Assembly: GCA_963749715.1 (NCBI GenBank)
Contig: CAVVNR010000006.1
Coordinates: 434,001-498,000 of the forward strand
Length of the DNA stretch: 64,000 bases
Direction: 5' to 3'
From: Roseiarcus sp963749715
GTDB lineage: Bacteria; Pseudomonadota; Alphaproteobacteria; Rhizobiales; Beijerinckiaceae
Position numbers and translations under genes: made by a program. This document shows positions 8,674-17,382 of this stretch, one piece after another. Numbering within the stretch: the stretch's first letter is position 1; each line of letters starts with the position of its first letter. The notes below the pieces were generated by a model. The model worked only from the letters and a program-made list of their open reading frames with translations. It made no database searches and was not told the DNA's origin.

Positions 8674-9176
8674 CCGACGCGCCATCCACAGCGCAGATCG
8701 TTCAGGCGCGAGTGGCGGTCGGGCTGCTTTTCGGCCTCATCGTCGGCGGCGCGCTCTGGTACGGCATCACAGCCGAGAGTCTTGGTCGTTTGTGGAGCGA
8801 TATTCTGGACAGGCCCGGCGGCCCGATGACATTCCGCTTCATTCTGCAACCGGCGATGGCGATTGTCGCGGCGCTGCGCGATGGCATACGTGACGCACGG
8901 GTCGGGCGCAGGCCGTATGTGTGGGCCTTGATCCACGGCGTTCGCGACCCCCAGGGCCGCAGCGGACGTCTTTGGGAAGGAGTCGTCTCCACCGCGAGGA
9001 TCATCATCCTTGGCGTCGTCATGGACATCATCTACCAATGGAAGGTGCTGGACACGTTCTACCCAGCCCAGTCGGCGGTGATCGCTATCCTTCTCGCGTT
9101 TGTCCCGTATGTTGTGTTGCGGGGCCCCTTCTTGCGGCTCGCGCGTCATTGGGTCGCCCGGCCCGCATCCAGCTGA
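8670..9176 (+). CDS. Conserved membrane protein of the sulfatase cluster
   Basis: 168-residue protein with hydrophobic segments near the N-terminus (VGLLFGLIVGGALWYGI), in the middle (RIIILGVVMDIIYQW) and near the C-terminus (AVIAILLAFVPYVVL). The chosen start is TTG at 8670, overlapping the restored FGE stop as TTGA; GTG at 8712 is an alternative. As the sequence stands this frame is fused to FGE because of the one-base shift upstream, which is probably not the native situation. Short proteins of this type are seen near FGE and sulfatase genes; no biochemical function is recognised. It may anchor or assist sulfatase maturation or export (inference). Confidence 0.65.
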   Translation: MTDAPSTAQIVQARVAVGLLFGLIVGGALWYGITAESLGRLWSDILDRPGGPMTFRFILQPAMAIVAALRDGIRDARVGRRPYVWALIHGVRDPQGRSGRLWEGVVSTARIIILGVVMDIIYQWKVLDTFYPAQSAVIAILLAFVPYVVLRGPFLRLARHWVARPASS

Positions 9177-9195
9177 TTCGATCGGACCGCGAATA

Positions 9196-9645
9196 ATGGC
9201 GAGCCCCGAAATCAAGCTCGACGTCAACACCGAGCTCGCGCGGCGCCGCACAGGCATGTCGTTTCAGCGCACGCGCATGAGCGCCGACCGAACCCTGATG
9301 TCCGTGATCCGCACTTCGCTTTCGTTGATCGGCTTTGGCTTCACCATCGCGCAAGTGTTTCAGAAGCTGCGAGAACGGGATATCATCACCAAGGCCGCCG
9401 CGCCGCGCAACTTCGGCTTCGCCCTGGTTGGGCTTGGCATCGTGATGCTCGTTCTCGGCATCGTTTACCATGTGCAGTTCATGATTGGGTTGCGCCACTT
9501 GAGAGCGTCGATGCGAGAGGAAGGGCTCGTACACGGCGAGACTATCTTTCCTGTGTCGATGACGCTTATTACCGCGCTCATTCTTCTCATCATCGGCGTT
9601 GGCGCAATCGTCAGCATGGCGTTTCACGTTGGACCTTTCGAATAG
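9196..9645 (+). CDS. DUF202 (YidH-type) inner-membrane protein
   Basis: 149-residue protein with three membrane segments, matching the small DUF202/YidH family: an N-terminal cytoplasmic stretch ending TRMSADRTLMSVIRTSLSLI, then helices at about 39-57, 72-93 and 117-140. The motif with Arg and Thr ahead of the first helix is the family hallmark. The start at ATG 9196 is preferred over longer options because it begins just before the conserved region and lies 20 bases after the upstream gene. It sits between the sulfatase-maturation genes and the sulfatase and is probably in the same transcript. Function of the family is unknown. Confidence 0.85.
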   Translation: MASPEIKLDVNTELARRRTGMSFQRTRMSADRTLMSVIRTSLSLIGFGFTIAQVFQKLRERDIITKAAAPRNFGFALVGLGIVMLVLGIVYHVQFMIGLRHLRASMREEGLVHGETIFPVSMTLITALILLIIGVGAIVSMAFHVGPFE

Positions 9646-9749
9646 GGAGGCGCTTGGCTCAACGTTCATTCGCCGTTCCGCGCTCGCGGAGTCTGTAAGT
9701 CGGGGATCAATCGTCCCTTGGAAATTCAATTCAAGGACAGGAGTGGGAA

Positions 9750-11297
9750 ATGCCTAAGAAGACTGACAAGCCGAACATCCTCGTCATCTGGGGTGACGAC
9801 ATCGGCATCGCCAATCTGAGCTGCTATTCGCACGGGCTCATGGGCTATCAGACGCCCAACATCGACCGCATCGCCAAGGAAGGGATGCTCTTCACCGATT
9901 CCTACGGCGAACAATCCTGCACCGCGGGCCGATCGTCCTTCATCACCGGACAGAGCGTCTATCGCACCGGCCTCTCCAAGGTCGGCATTCCGGGCGCGCC
10001 GATCGGGATGAACGAAAAGCTCATCACCATCGCCGCAGCACTCAAGAACCAGGGCTACGCCACCGGCCAGTTCGGCAAGAACCATCTCGGCGATCTCAAC
10101 TCGATGCTGCCGACAAACCATGGTTTCGACGAGTTCTACGGCAACCTCTATCACCTCAACGCCGAGGAGGAGCCGGAACAATACGACTATCCCAATGAGA
10201 AGGATTTCCCGAACTTCAAGAAAACCTTCGGGCCGCGCGGAGTCATGCACTCCTTTGCGACGGACACGGACGATCCGACCGAGCAGCCGCGCTGGGGCAG
10301 GGTCGGCAAGCAGAAGATCGAGGACACCGGCCCGTTAACGAAGAAGCGCATGGAGACCTGCGACGACGATTTCGTCGCTCGGGCCAAGGAATTCATGAAG
10401 CAGGCGAACGACGCCGGCAAGCCCTTCTTTGTTTGGCTCAACACGACCCACATGCACGCTTTTACGCACACCAAGCCCGAAAGCATCGGGCAAGCCGGCC
10501 GCTGGCAATCGCCCTATCACGACACGATGATCGACCATGACAAGAACGTCGGCCAGGCGCTCGATTATCTCGACGAGATCGGCATCGCCGACAACACTTT
10601 CGTCATGTATTCGACCGACAACGGGCCGCACATGAATTCGTGGCCGGACGGCGCGATGACGCCGTTCCGCAGCGAAAAGAACACCAATTGGGAAGGTGCC
10701 TTCCGGGTTCCGATGGTTGTGCGCTGGCCGGGCAAGATCAAGCCGGGGCAGGTGTCGAACGAGATCGTCCAGCACCACGACTGGTTCCCGACCTTCCTCG
10801 CCATGGCGGGCGAGCCCGATATCATTGAGAAGCTGAAGAAGGGTTACAAGGCGATCGGGCGCACCTACAAGAACCATCTCGACGCCTACAATCTCGTGCC
10901 CTATCTCACAGGGCAGGAGAAAAAGAGTCCGCGCAATTTCTTCATGTACCTGAGCGACGACGGCGACGTGCTCGGCCTGCGCTACGACAATTGGAAGGTC
11001 GTGTTCATGGAGCAGCGCTGCCCCGGAACGCTCCAGGTCTGGGCGGAGCCGTTCACGAAGCTCAGAATCCCGAAGCTGTTCAACCTTCGCACCGATCCTT
11101 TCGAACGGGCGGATGTCACGTCGAATGGCTACTGGGACTGGTACTTGCACCGCGTCTTCATGATCTACGGAGCGCAGTCTGCCGCGGCGCAATGGGCGGC
11201 GACTTTCAAGGACTTCCCGCCGATTCAGAAGCCAAACACCTTCACTCTCGACCAGGCGTTGGCGGCGATGCACGAGACCGCTGCCGGCATGCACTGA
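9750..11297 (+). CDS. Type I sulfatase (arylsulfatase family)
   Basis: 515-residue alkaline-phosphatase-superfamily sulfatase that hydrolyses a sulfate ester. Visible features are the first metal-site strand PNILVIWGDDIG (residues 8-19), the maturation motif C57-T-A-G-R61 whose Cys becomes formylglycine, TGQSVYRTG, the GKNHLGDL lysine motif, THMHAFTH and the second metal site YSTDNGPH followed by FRSEKNTNWEG. No signal peptide is seen, so the protein is cytoplasmic or exported by another route. A GGAG ribosome site precedes ATG 9750. It lies in line with the FGE gene at 7686, its likely activator. The substrate is not evident; the closest general class is bacterial arylsulfatase. Confidence 0.92.
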   Translation: MPKKTDKPNILVIWGDDIGIANLSCYSHGLMGYQTPNIDRIAKEGMLFTDSYGEQSCTAGRSSFITGQSVYRTGLSKVGIPGAPIGMNEKLITIAAALKNQGYATGQFGKNHLGDLNSMLPTNHGFDEFYGNLYHLNAEEEPEQYDYPNEKDFPNFKKTFGPRGVMHSFATDTDDPTEQPRWGRVGKQKIEDTGPLTKKRMETCDDDFVARAKEFMKQANDAGKPFFVWLNTTHMHAFTHTKPESIGQAGRWQSPYHDTMIDHDKNVGQALDYLDEIGIADNTFVMYSTDNGPHMNSWPDGAMTPFRSEKNTNWEGAFRVPMVVRWPGKIKPGQVSNEIVQHHDWFPTFLAMAGEPDIIEKLKKGYKAIGRTYKNHLDAYNLVPYLTGQEKKSPRNFFMYLSDDGDVLGLRYDNWKVVFMEQRCPGTLQVWAEPFTKLRIPKLFNLRTDPFERADVTSNGYWDWYLHRVFMIYGAQSAAAQWAATFKDFPPIQKPNTFTLDQALAAMHETAAGMH

Positions 11298-11315
11298 TCG
11301 CGGCTTCATTGAGCT

Positions 11316-11342
11316 GAGCGGCGGCCTTTTTGGCCGCCGCTC
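11316..11342 (+). terminator. Hairpin after the sulfatase gene
   Basis: Perfect 11-bp stem (GAGCGGCGGCC and its complement) closed by a TTTTT loop, 18 bases after the sulfatase stop. It is a very strong hairpin and marks the end of the sulfatase transcript. No T-run follows the stem, so release efficiency is uncertain; read-through into the methyltransferase at 11362 is possible. Confidence 0.65.
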
Positions 11343-11361
11343 GGGCGGATGGACGGTTTCG

Positions 11362-12609
11362 GTGGAAGAGAGCGCGCCACGGTCCTCCCATTTGTCCGAG
11401 GAGGTGCGGGGTTTTTACGAAAGCCATCCCTATCCCGCTCCACTCAGCAACCTCGACCGGCATCGCGAGCTCTATCGCAATCCGGATCGCCGGCGGGCGG
11501 TGTCGCTCCTCCTTTGGCCGACGCGACGGCCGGCGCCCGATCGCAGGATCCTGATCGCCGGCTGCGGCACGTCCCAGGCCGCGATTCACGCGATGCGCGA
11601 GCCTGACGCGCGGGTGACCGCGATCGACATCGGCGAGCACAGCCTCAGTCACACCCGCGACCTTCAGCGAAGATATGGACTCCGAAACCTCGACCTCCGC
11701 CGGCTGGCGATCGAGGACGTCGGGGGACTCGGCCAGACCTTTGATGAGATCGTCTGCACCGGCGTGCTGCACCATCTCGTCGACCCGGACCTCGGCCTTC
11801 GGTCGCTGCGCGCGGCCCTGGCGCAGGACGGGGCGCTGCACATCATGGTCTACGCGGCATATGGCCGCGCGGGCGTCTACATGATGCAGGAATATTGCCG
11901 GCTGCTTGGGGTCCGCCCCACTGAACAGGACCTGCGGGAGCTCGGCGCCATGATCGGCGCGCTCTCCGAAGACCATCCCGTCGCCGCCATTGCAAGGCGA
12001 GCGAAGGACTTCAGACAGCCCGACGCCCTTGCCGATGCGCTTCTGCATCCCGTGGATCGCGCTTACACGGTCCCGCAGATCTATGCCTGGATTGAGCGTT
12101 GCGGGCTCTCGTTCGCGCGTTGGCACGAACAAGCCCCTTATCTGTCCCAATGCGGGCTGATCGCCAGCACGCCGCACGCGGCGCGTCTGGCGTCGCTGCC
12201 CGCTCCCCTGGAACATGCCGCGGTCGAGCTGTTGCGCGGGACAATGACCAAGCACGACTTCATCGCCTATCGCGACGACCGCGCCGCCGCAAGCCCACCG
12301 ATAGCGTTCGACGGGGAGCGCTGGCTGAACTATGTTCCCTTGCGCCTGCCATGGGCGCTCGTCGTCCGGGAGCGTTTGCCGCCCCGCGCGGCGGCGGTTC
12401 TGATCAATCGGGCGCACGGGTTCGCCGACCTTGCCCTGCCGATCAACGCCGCGCAGGAGCGCGTGTTCGCCGCGATTGACGGCAAGCGCACAGTCGATGA
12501 GATTCTGCGGAGCGCCACGGAAACGGCTGACCTCGACCAGGGGCGCGCGTTCATCGAACGGCTCTGGCGCTACGATCAGATCGTCTTCGACGCGACGGGC
12601 GGACGCTGA
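11362..12609 (+). CDS. Class I SAM-dependent methyltransferase with C-terminal extra domain
   Basis: 415-residue protein starting at GTG 11362. Residues about 60-180 are a Rossmann methyltransferase: motif I ILIAGCGTSQAA, then the acidic strand end VTAIDIGE and TFDEIVCTGVLHHLVDPD. The N-terminus SEEVRGFYESHPYPAPLSN is typical of a group of uncharacterised methyltransferases acting on small molecules or proteins. The last roughly 90 residues (INAAQERVFAAIDGKRTVDEI to LWRYDQIVFDA) form a small PqqD/winged-helix-like module found in the same group. It starts 19 bases after the hairpin that ends the sulfatase unit. The substrate is unknown. Confidence 0.8.
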   Translation: MEESAPRSSHLSEEVRGFYESHPYPAPLSNLDRHRELYRNPDRRRAVSLLLWPTRRPAPDRRILIAGCGTSQAAIHAMREPDARVTAIDIGEHSLSHTRDLQRRYGLRNLDLRRLAIEDVGGLGQTFDEIVCTGVLHHLVDPDLGLRSLRAALAQDGALHIMVYAAYGRAGVYMMQEYCRLLGVRPTEQDLRELGAMIGALSEDHPVAAIARRAKDFRQPDALADALLHPVDRAYTVPQIYAWIERCGLSFARWHEQAPYLSQCGLIASTPHAARLASLPAPLEHAAVELLRGTMTKHDFIAYRDDRAAASPPIAFDGERWLNYVPLRLPWALVVRERLPPRAAAVLINRAHGFADLALPINAAQERVFAAIDGKRTVDEILRSATETADLDQGRAFIERLWRYDQIVFDATGGR

Positions 12610-12671
12610 AAGTCGCGCATGGAGGAAGCAACCTTGAAGCGAAACGACATCCGGTCACGGGACTCTTTCCA

Positions 12672-13028
12672 TTGAAAGAATGGCTGATCATCGCGACGAA
12701 CGTCGCCGTCGACGCCATCGACTGGCTGGCGCTGATCCTGATTGTCGTCGGCGCGGTCGAAGCCTTCTTCCAGGGCCTGTGGACGATGTTCGCCTCGCGC
12801 GACGGCCACCACGAACGCGATGTCTGGCTCAGGCTCGGCCGCTGGCTTGTCGCAGGCCTCACATTCCAGCTCGCCGCCGACGTTTTGGAAACCGCGATCA
12901 CCACGAGCTGGGACGAGGTTGCGCGCCTCGCAGCGATCGCGGCGATCCGCACGTTCCTCAATTATTTTCTCGAACGCGACCTCGGGGAAATTCGGGAGCG
13001 ACAACCCGCGCCGAGCACCGAGCAATAG
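12672..13028 (+). CDS. DUF1622 inner-membrane protein
   Basis: 118-residue protein with two clear membrane segments (about 8-35 and 55-72) and the RDVWLRLGRWLVAGLTFQLAAD region typical of DUF1622. A third amphipathic stretch ends FLNYFLERDL, also family-typical. The start is TTG at 12672; no ATG in frame lies near the expected N-terminus and the frame upstream carries no methionine. The function of DUF1622 proteins is unknown. It is separated by 62 bases from the methyltransferase on the same strand. Confidence 0.75.
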   Translation: MKEWLIIATNVAVDAIDWLALILIVVGAVEAFFQGLWTMFASRDGHHERDVWLRLGRWLVAGLTFQLAADVLETAITTSWDEVARLAAIAAIRTFLNYFLERDLGEIRERQPAPSTEQ

Positions 13029-13207
13029 CACTGTTGGCCAGCGACGCCAGTTTGATCTTTGCGAAATCGCTGGCAGGCTCCTGAGATCGGTGGTCGAGTT
13101 CGGACTCGCGATAAAGTGGCGAGCGACCGCAGACAGTCCCTCCGAGCTTGGGGCCGCGACGCTATCACGCGGGCCCGCTTCTCAACGCTAACGCCAAAGG
13201 ATCGGTC

Positions 13208-13955
13208 ATGAAGCTCGCTGACGTGCGCAAGAACGCCTTCGCCATGCCGCTCAACAACCCGGCCTACCCGCGTGGTCCTTACAAGTTCCACAACCGCGAA
13301 TTCATCATTGTCACCTACCGGACCGATCCCGAGATAGTTCGGGCCCTGGTTCCCGAGCCGCTCGAGCCGATCGGCGACACGGTGAACTATGAGTTCATCC
13401 GCATGCCCGACTCGAACGGCTTCGGCGACTACACCGAAACCGGCCAGGTCATTCCGGTGCGCTTCGTTGGCGTCGACGGCAAGGTCCAGGAGGGCGGCTA
13501 TGTTCATGCGATGTATCTCGACGACAACGCGCCGATCGCCGGGGGCCGGGAAATCTGGGGCTTCCCGAAGAAGCTCGCAAAGCCCAAGATATCCTATCAA
13601 TCCGAGACCATCGTCTGCACGCTGCAGTTCGGAACGGTCCTGTGCGTGTCGGCGACGATGGGTTACAAGCGCCGCGAGATTGACCCGGCGCCCATTCTCG
13701 CCGGCCTCGCGAAGCCCAATTTCATGCTCAAGATCATCCCGCACGTCGATTGCACGCCGCGCGTCTGCGAGCTGGTGCGCTATCATTGCGAGGACGTCAC
13801 GGTGAAGGGCGCGTGGACGGGTCCGGGCGCGATCGAGCTCTTCGAGCATCTGCGACGTGGCGCGGCTGCCGGTGCGCGGAGTGGTCTCGGCCAGCCACTA
13901 CCTGACCGACCTTACCCTCGGCCTCGGCGAGGTCGTGCTCGACTACCTCGAATAG
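13208..13955 (+). pseudogene. adc: Acetoacetate decarboxylase, one-base frameshift near the C-terminus
   Basis: Acetoacetate decarboxylase converts acetoacetate to acetone and CO2 through a Schiff base on lysine. The motif GGREIWGFPKKLAKP carries the reactive Lys and its pKa-tuning Lys neighbour. The protein starts at ATG 13208 with AAAGGA upstream and is normal up to AIELFEHL; there the frame shifts. In the next frame DVARLPVRGVVSASHYLTDL and GLGEVVLDYLE follow and end at TAG 13953-13955, exactly the expected C-terminus. One surplus base lies at about 13846-13853; with it removed the protein is 248 residues, normal for the family. Together with the 3-hydroxybutyrate dehydrogenase at 30788 it would drain ketone bodies or PHB intermediates. 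Confidence 0.82.
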
Positions 13956-13980
13956 GCCGAAGACGTTTTCGGTCACCGCC

Positions 13981-14475
13981 CTAGCTGTCGAACCCAACCT
14001 TTTCGCTCTTCGCGAGAGTCGTGCGCTCGCCCGAGAAGCTGGCTGCGACCAGTTTGGCGGCGGTGACGATCCTCCCAGCCCCTTCCCAGAACTCCGCGCT
14101 CTCCGGCGTTACGCGAAGAATTCTTATGCGCGGGTCGTTTTCGTCGGTCCAGAACCCCTTGTCGTAGATCGACCAAATTTGCCTGATCCGATCTCTGTCG
14201 TCGAGGATTTCGCCGTGACCGCTGATTGACAGATATTTTTGTGTCTTATTATCCGCCAGGGCGAGGCAAACATTGGCGTTGCGGCCGACTTCGAAATCCT
14301 TAGGCCCGTCGACGTCGGTCAGGAAATAGATCGCCCCTTGCTTTTGGTCCGGACGCACGGCCATCGGGCGAGCCCGCATGCCCTGTCCATCGCCGACGTG
14401 GGTGACCACCATCGCAACGGGGATTTCGTTCAATAGCGACCAAACACGATCCATGTCTCTTGTTGAGTTGGACAT
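13981..14475 (-). CDS. Pyridoxamine 5'-phosphate oxidase-like general stress protein
   Basis: 164-residue split-barrel flavin-binding protein of the bacterial general-stress-26 type. Landmarks are IPVAMVVTHVGDG, MRARPMAV, AIYFLTDVDGPKDFEV, VCLALADNKTQKYLSISG and a C-terminal half with FWTDENDPRIRILRVTPESAEFWEG. ATG 14475 is preferred because AGAGGAAG lies just upstream; the longer option begins with an isolated Met. Members bind FMN or FAD and are usually linked to oxidative or envelope stress, with no defined substrate. It converges on acetoacetate decarboxylase. Confidence 0.85.
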   Translation of the reverse strand: MSNSTRDMDRVWSLLNEIPVAMVVTHVGDGQGMRARPMAVRPDQKQGAIYFLTDVDGPKDFEVGRNANVCLALADNKTQKYLSISGHGEILDDRDRIRQIWSIYDKGFWTDENDPRIRILRVTPESAEFWEGAGRIVTAAKLVAASFSGERTTLAKSEKVGFDS

Positions 14476-14731
14476 TGCGCTTCCTCTCATGATTTGACTG
14501 GCGGCCGTCCGCGGCGCCGTTGCTAACGCCTCGCGTTTAGAATTCCGCCCAGCGCCCGCCTGGTTGCCAATCTTCAGGATGGGTCGCTAAGCCTCGATAC
14601 GGGAGTGCGCGCGCCAACATTGCCCTTCGACATTGCAGACAACGCGCGCTGAAATGCTAAGCGACGAAAGAGCGGCCGCCCGCCTGTGGACGGAACGGAG
14701 CGTTGGAGCCCCGTTCCGCCGATTTACCGCC

Positions 14732-15274
14732 TCAGCTCCTGCTCGCCGTCCACTGTCCGCCGTACTTGAATTCCGGCGCCGACTTGAGCTCGTCCTTGGT
14801 CGCGTTCATCGTCGCCCGCCAGGTCTTGTTTTGGGCGTCGTAGGAGACCATGACCGCGTCCGGATTGACTGCGACATAGTGCGTGCCCATTCCAAGGAAC
14901 CCGCCGACCGAGATTATGTAGCCGGTCACCTGCTTTGATGCGTCAAAGGCGACGTCCTGGATCTTGCCGATGTCGCTATTCTGTCCGTTGTAGATGTCGA
15001 GACCGACGACGTTCGAACTCAACATGTCGGTGTTGCGCACTTGGACGAACCGCGGCCGTTCGTTCGGCGCCGCTTGAGTTACGCCGGAAGCGTTCGAATC
15101 GGCCCCTCGGGCCGGATTGGCTCCCATTGCTCCCCCCTGGGTCGCAGAAGAGTTCATCTTGTCGTTAACGCCGGCGGTCCCGTTCGCGGGATCGTTCGGC
15201 GATGCATTCTGCGCCATGGCGGTCGCGCTCGCGAGGGCGCTGATCGCCGTCGCTGCGAGCAGGAATTTACGCAT
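14732..15274 (-). CDS. Exported PRC-barrel domain protein
   Basis: 180 residues. Residues 1-22 are a clear signal peptide (ending ATAMAQ). A low-complexity Asn/Ala/Gly-rich linker covers about 23-75, and a PRC-barrel spans about 83-150 (SSNVVGLDIYNGQNSDIGKIQDV, then GYIISVGGFLGMGTHYVAV). The protein is therefore periplasmic. PRC-barrels form small beta structures that bind other macromolecules; exported alphaproteobacterial versions are common and lack a known function. A GAGGAG ribosome site precedes ATG 15274. It lies in a cluster of small stress or envelope genes all on the minus strand. Confidence 0.85.
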   Translation of the reverse strand: MRKFLLAATAISALASATAMAQNASPNDPANGTAGVNDKMNSSATQGGAMGANPARGADSNASGVTQAAPNERPRFVQVRNTDMLSSNVVGLDIYNGQNSDIGKIQDVAFDASKQVTGYIISVGGFLGMGTHYVAVNPDAVMVSYDAQNKTWRATMNATKDELKSAPEFKYGGQWTASRS

Positions 15275-15441
15275 GAATCGTCTCCTCGGTGTTAGAGTGT
15301 CGTTGAAACTCGAACGCCCAGGGAATGTTCCCGAATTCCACTGGCGTTGCGCACGTCGGAATCCGCTCGCTGTTCGCGAAACGATGAACGCCTGCGCCGG
15401 GCCCGCAACGCGCGCGCTGCGTCGATGACGGAAACATTATC

Positions 15442-15624
15442 TCAGGCGGGAGACGGCCCGACGGCGCCTGACAACGCGCCGACAAGCCAGAGAACGATCA
15501 GAATGACCAACACAAGGCCAAGCACGCCCCCCAATCCTGACGCGCCGTACCGGCCGTGGGCATAGTAGCCGCCCCCGCCGCCCAAAAGCAAAATCAAGAG
15601 CACAATCAAGAGTATTGTGAACAT
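15442..15624 (-). CDS. DUF3309-type small membrane protein
   Basis: 60-residue protein: one hydrophobic helix, a Gly-rich turn (LGGGGGYYAHGRYG), then a second helix (VLGLVLVILIVLWLVGAL). This matches the DUF3309 pattern common in alphaproteobacteria. AGGAGATG precedes the ATG. The role is unknown; its neighbours suggest envelope stress. Confidence 0.75.
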   Translation of the reverse strand: MFTILLIVLLILLLGGGGGYYAHGRYGASGLGGVLGLVLVILIVLWLVGALSGAVGPSPA

Positions 15625-15654
15625 GATCCATCTCCTCGTCGCTCGCGCACACGC

Positions 15655-16482
15655 TCAGGCGGCGACAGCCACGCGGTTTTTGATCTCGTCCGTCGTCACG
15701 CTGAAACGGGCGAGCGCGTGTGCGCCGAACGTCGTGATCATCGGGACATCCGCGGCGTCACGCCCGCGCGAGATCAAAATGCGACCTATCCGTCGCCGAT
15801 TGTGCCGCGGGTCGAAGGTGAACCATCGATCGCCGAGAAAGGCTTCGAACCAAGCGTTGAAATCCATCGGCGCAGGATCGGGCGGAACGCCGATGTCGCC
15901 GAGATAGCCGTTGCAGTAGCGCGCCGGAATATTGAGGCAGCGGCAAAAGGCGACGGCGAGGTGGGTGAAATCTCGGCAGACGCCGACGCCCTCCGCCAAA
16001 GCCTCGCTTGCAGTTCGCGTAGGGCGGGCCTCGGGATAACTGAATCGCAGCCGTCGATGAACGAAATCGCAGATGGCCTGCACTTTGTCCCAGCCGCAGT
16101 CGATCGCGCCGAAGTTCGCCCATGCGAAATCGGAGAGCAGGTCGGTCTCGCAATATCGGCTCGGTCGAAGAAAGGGCAGCGTTTCGGGTGGCAGATTCGA
16201 CACCGCGGCCGGCGCTGCGTTCACATCGGCGTCTTCCTCTCGTCCGTCGCTCCGAAAGACGCCGGCGAGCCGCAACGAAACCTGCCCGGCAGGCGCGGAC
16301 AATCGTCTCATTACGTTTCCGTGGCCGTCGACGATGCGTTCGACCCTGGCGGCCGGCGCCACCTCCAGCCAAGTCTCATCGACGATGTGGCAGCGAATGT
16401 CAGAGTGGACATCCATCATGGTGAGAATGGTCGTCGGCTGCGCGACCTCGAGCGCAATATCGAATCCGTAGCGAATGTTCAT
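15655..16482 (-). CDS. Transglutaminase-like (papain-fold) protein
   Basis: 275-residue cytoplasmic protein with an N-terminal beta domain (residues 1 to about 130) and a transglutaminase core: C169 in EGVGVCRDFTHLAVAFCR, then MDFNAWFEAFLGDRW and FTFDPRHN with D224. In the classical Cys-His-Asp triad a His precedes AW; here the residue is N209, so catalysis may be altered, or this may be a subfamily trait. Such proteins act as proteases or amidases on peptides or proteins; no substrate is known. It is on the same strand as the DUF3309 and PRC-barrel genes. Confidence 0.82.
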   Translation of the reverse strand: MNIRYGFDIALEVAQPTTILTMMDVHSDIRCHIVDETWLEVAPAARVERIVDGHGNVMRRLSAPAGQVSLRLAGVFRSDGREEDADVNAAPAAVSNLPPETLPFLRPSRYCETDLLSDFAWANFGAIDCGWDKVQAICDFVHRRLRFSYPEARPTRTASEALAEGVGVCRDFTHLAVAFCRCLNIPARYCNGYLGDIGVPPDPAPMDFNAWFEAFLGDRWFTFDPRHNRRRIGRILISRGRDAADVPMITTFGAHALARFSVTTDEIKNRVAVAA

Positions 16483-16589
16483 CTGAGAGTTCCCAAAAGC
16501 GCAGGCCCGCGCATGGAGCAGACGCAGCAGCCAAACGCATGAATTCCGGCGTTTGTTCCTGCATGCGAGGTCTTAAGGCGAACGCTGCC

Positions 16590-17123
16590 TCACGCGTCAC
16601 TATCTCCGCGCGTAGCCGCGAGCACGGATCCAGCATCCGCGGGCCGCGCCATTTGATCCGCCTCGCGATCCACCCGGTCTTGGACGTGCGGGCTATCCCG
16701 GCGCAGTTCCTCCAGAAGCTCGATGACCTTGGCGATCTTGTGCTCACTCAAGATCGCGAGCTCCAACGTCAGCGTGTCGCGACGCGCATTGAGTTCGTCC
16801 TCGTGCTTTTGAGCGACAAGCACGAGCATGACGACAAACAGCGAGACCAGATTTATGGCTCCCTGCAGCCATGGAAAGGCCGGCGCGTCGACCGCTTGCC
16901 GGCCAAGCGTCATCGCCATCAGATTTGCGCCGATCCATCCGGCCGCCGCGAGGCCGAGAAGCGCAATAATGATGGGTTTAGCCATGAAGGCTGTGATCCG
17001 GTTCACCGCGCGCTGCGAACCAGTCGCCCTGCGATGATGATCGGAATGCAGTTGCGTAACCGAACGCACCGCCTTGTCGACGTGCTCCGGGAAGTTTGGC
17101 GCGGCGGAAGGACTATCCGTCAT
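16590..17123 (-). CDS. DUF1003 membrane protein
   Basis: 177-residue protein with the DUF1003 core: helix FMAKPIIIALLGLAAAGWIG, the PFPWLQG-like loop (here APAFPWLQGAINLVSLFVVMLVLVAQ) with a second helix, then a cytoplasmic helical tail (EDELNARRDTLTLELAILSEHKIAKVIELLEELR). The charged tail looks able to form a coiled coil. The family is uncharacterised and often lies near stress genes. The TTC-TCC-rich region at its 5' end overlaps nothing else coding. Confidence 0.85.
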   Translation of the reverse strand: MTDSPSAAPNFPEHVDKAVRSVTQLHSDHHRRATGSQRAVNRITAFMAKPIIIALLGLAAAGWIGANLMAMTLGRQAVDAPAFPWLQGAINLVSLFVVMLVLVAQKHEDELNARRDTLTLELAILSEHKIAKVIELLEELRRDSPHVQDRVDREADQMARPADAGSVLAATRGDSDA

Positions 17124-17186
17124 CTACGCTCTGGGCGAGGGGGACCGAGTTTGACGAGGCCGCGTCGCGACCTCGCCAGCCACATC

Positions 17187-17382
17187 TTATTTCTGCGATT
17201 GGCTCTCGCCGTGAGCCATCTCGGAATGCTCGTGGGCTGTTTTCGAATGGCCGCGGGCCTTCGTCGAATTCTTCGCGACCTTTCGCGTGCTCCCCCCTGC
17301 CGTGGTGTTCGGCAGCCATCTTGTGGCTCTTCGCCGCGGTCTCATGATGCTCCGCCGCTTTGTTGTGGGCGTCCTTGGGCAT
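17187..17382 (-). pseudogene. Small His-rich (KAAEHHE repeat) protein, one-base frameshift
   Basis: The frame starting at ATG 17382 reads MPKDAHNKAAEHHETAAKSH and continues in the same style to about residue 38. The matching C-terminal half, STKARGHSKTAHEHSEMAH then GESQSQK, is in the next frame and ends at 17187. Removing one T of the TT pair at 17267/17268 joins them into a 64-residue hydrophilic, His/Lys/Ala-rich protein like those common in Hyphomicrobiales, probably a stress-related or metal-binding intrinsically disordered protein. As the sequence stands, the first frame instead runs on to 17113. Confidence 0.65.

Noticed and set aside
13037..13074. 8-bp inverted repeat after the DUF1622 gene
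   Set aside because: GCCAGCGA/TCGCTGGC with a loop of over 20 bases and no T-run; too weak to call a terminator.
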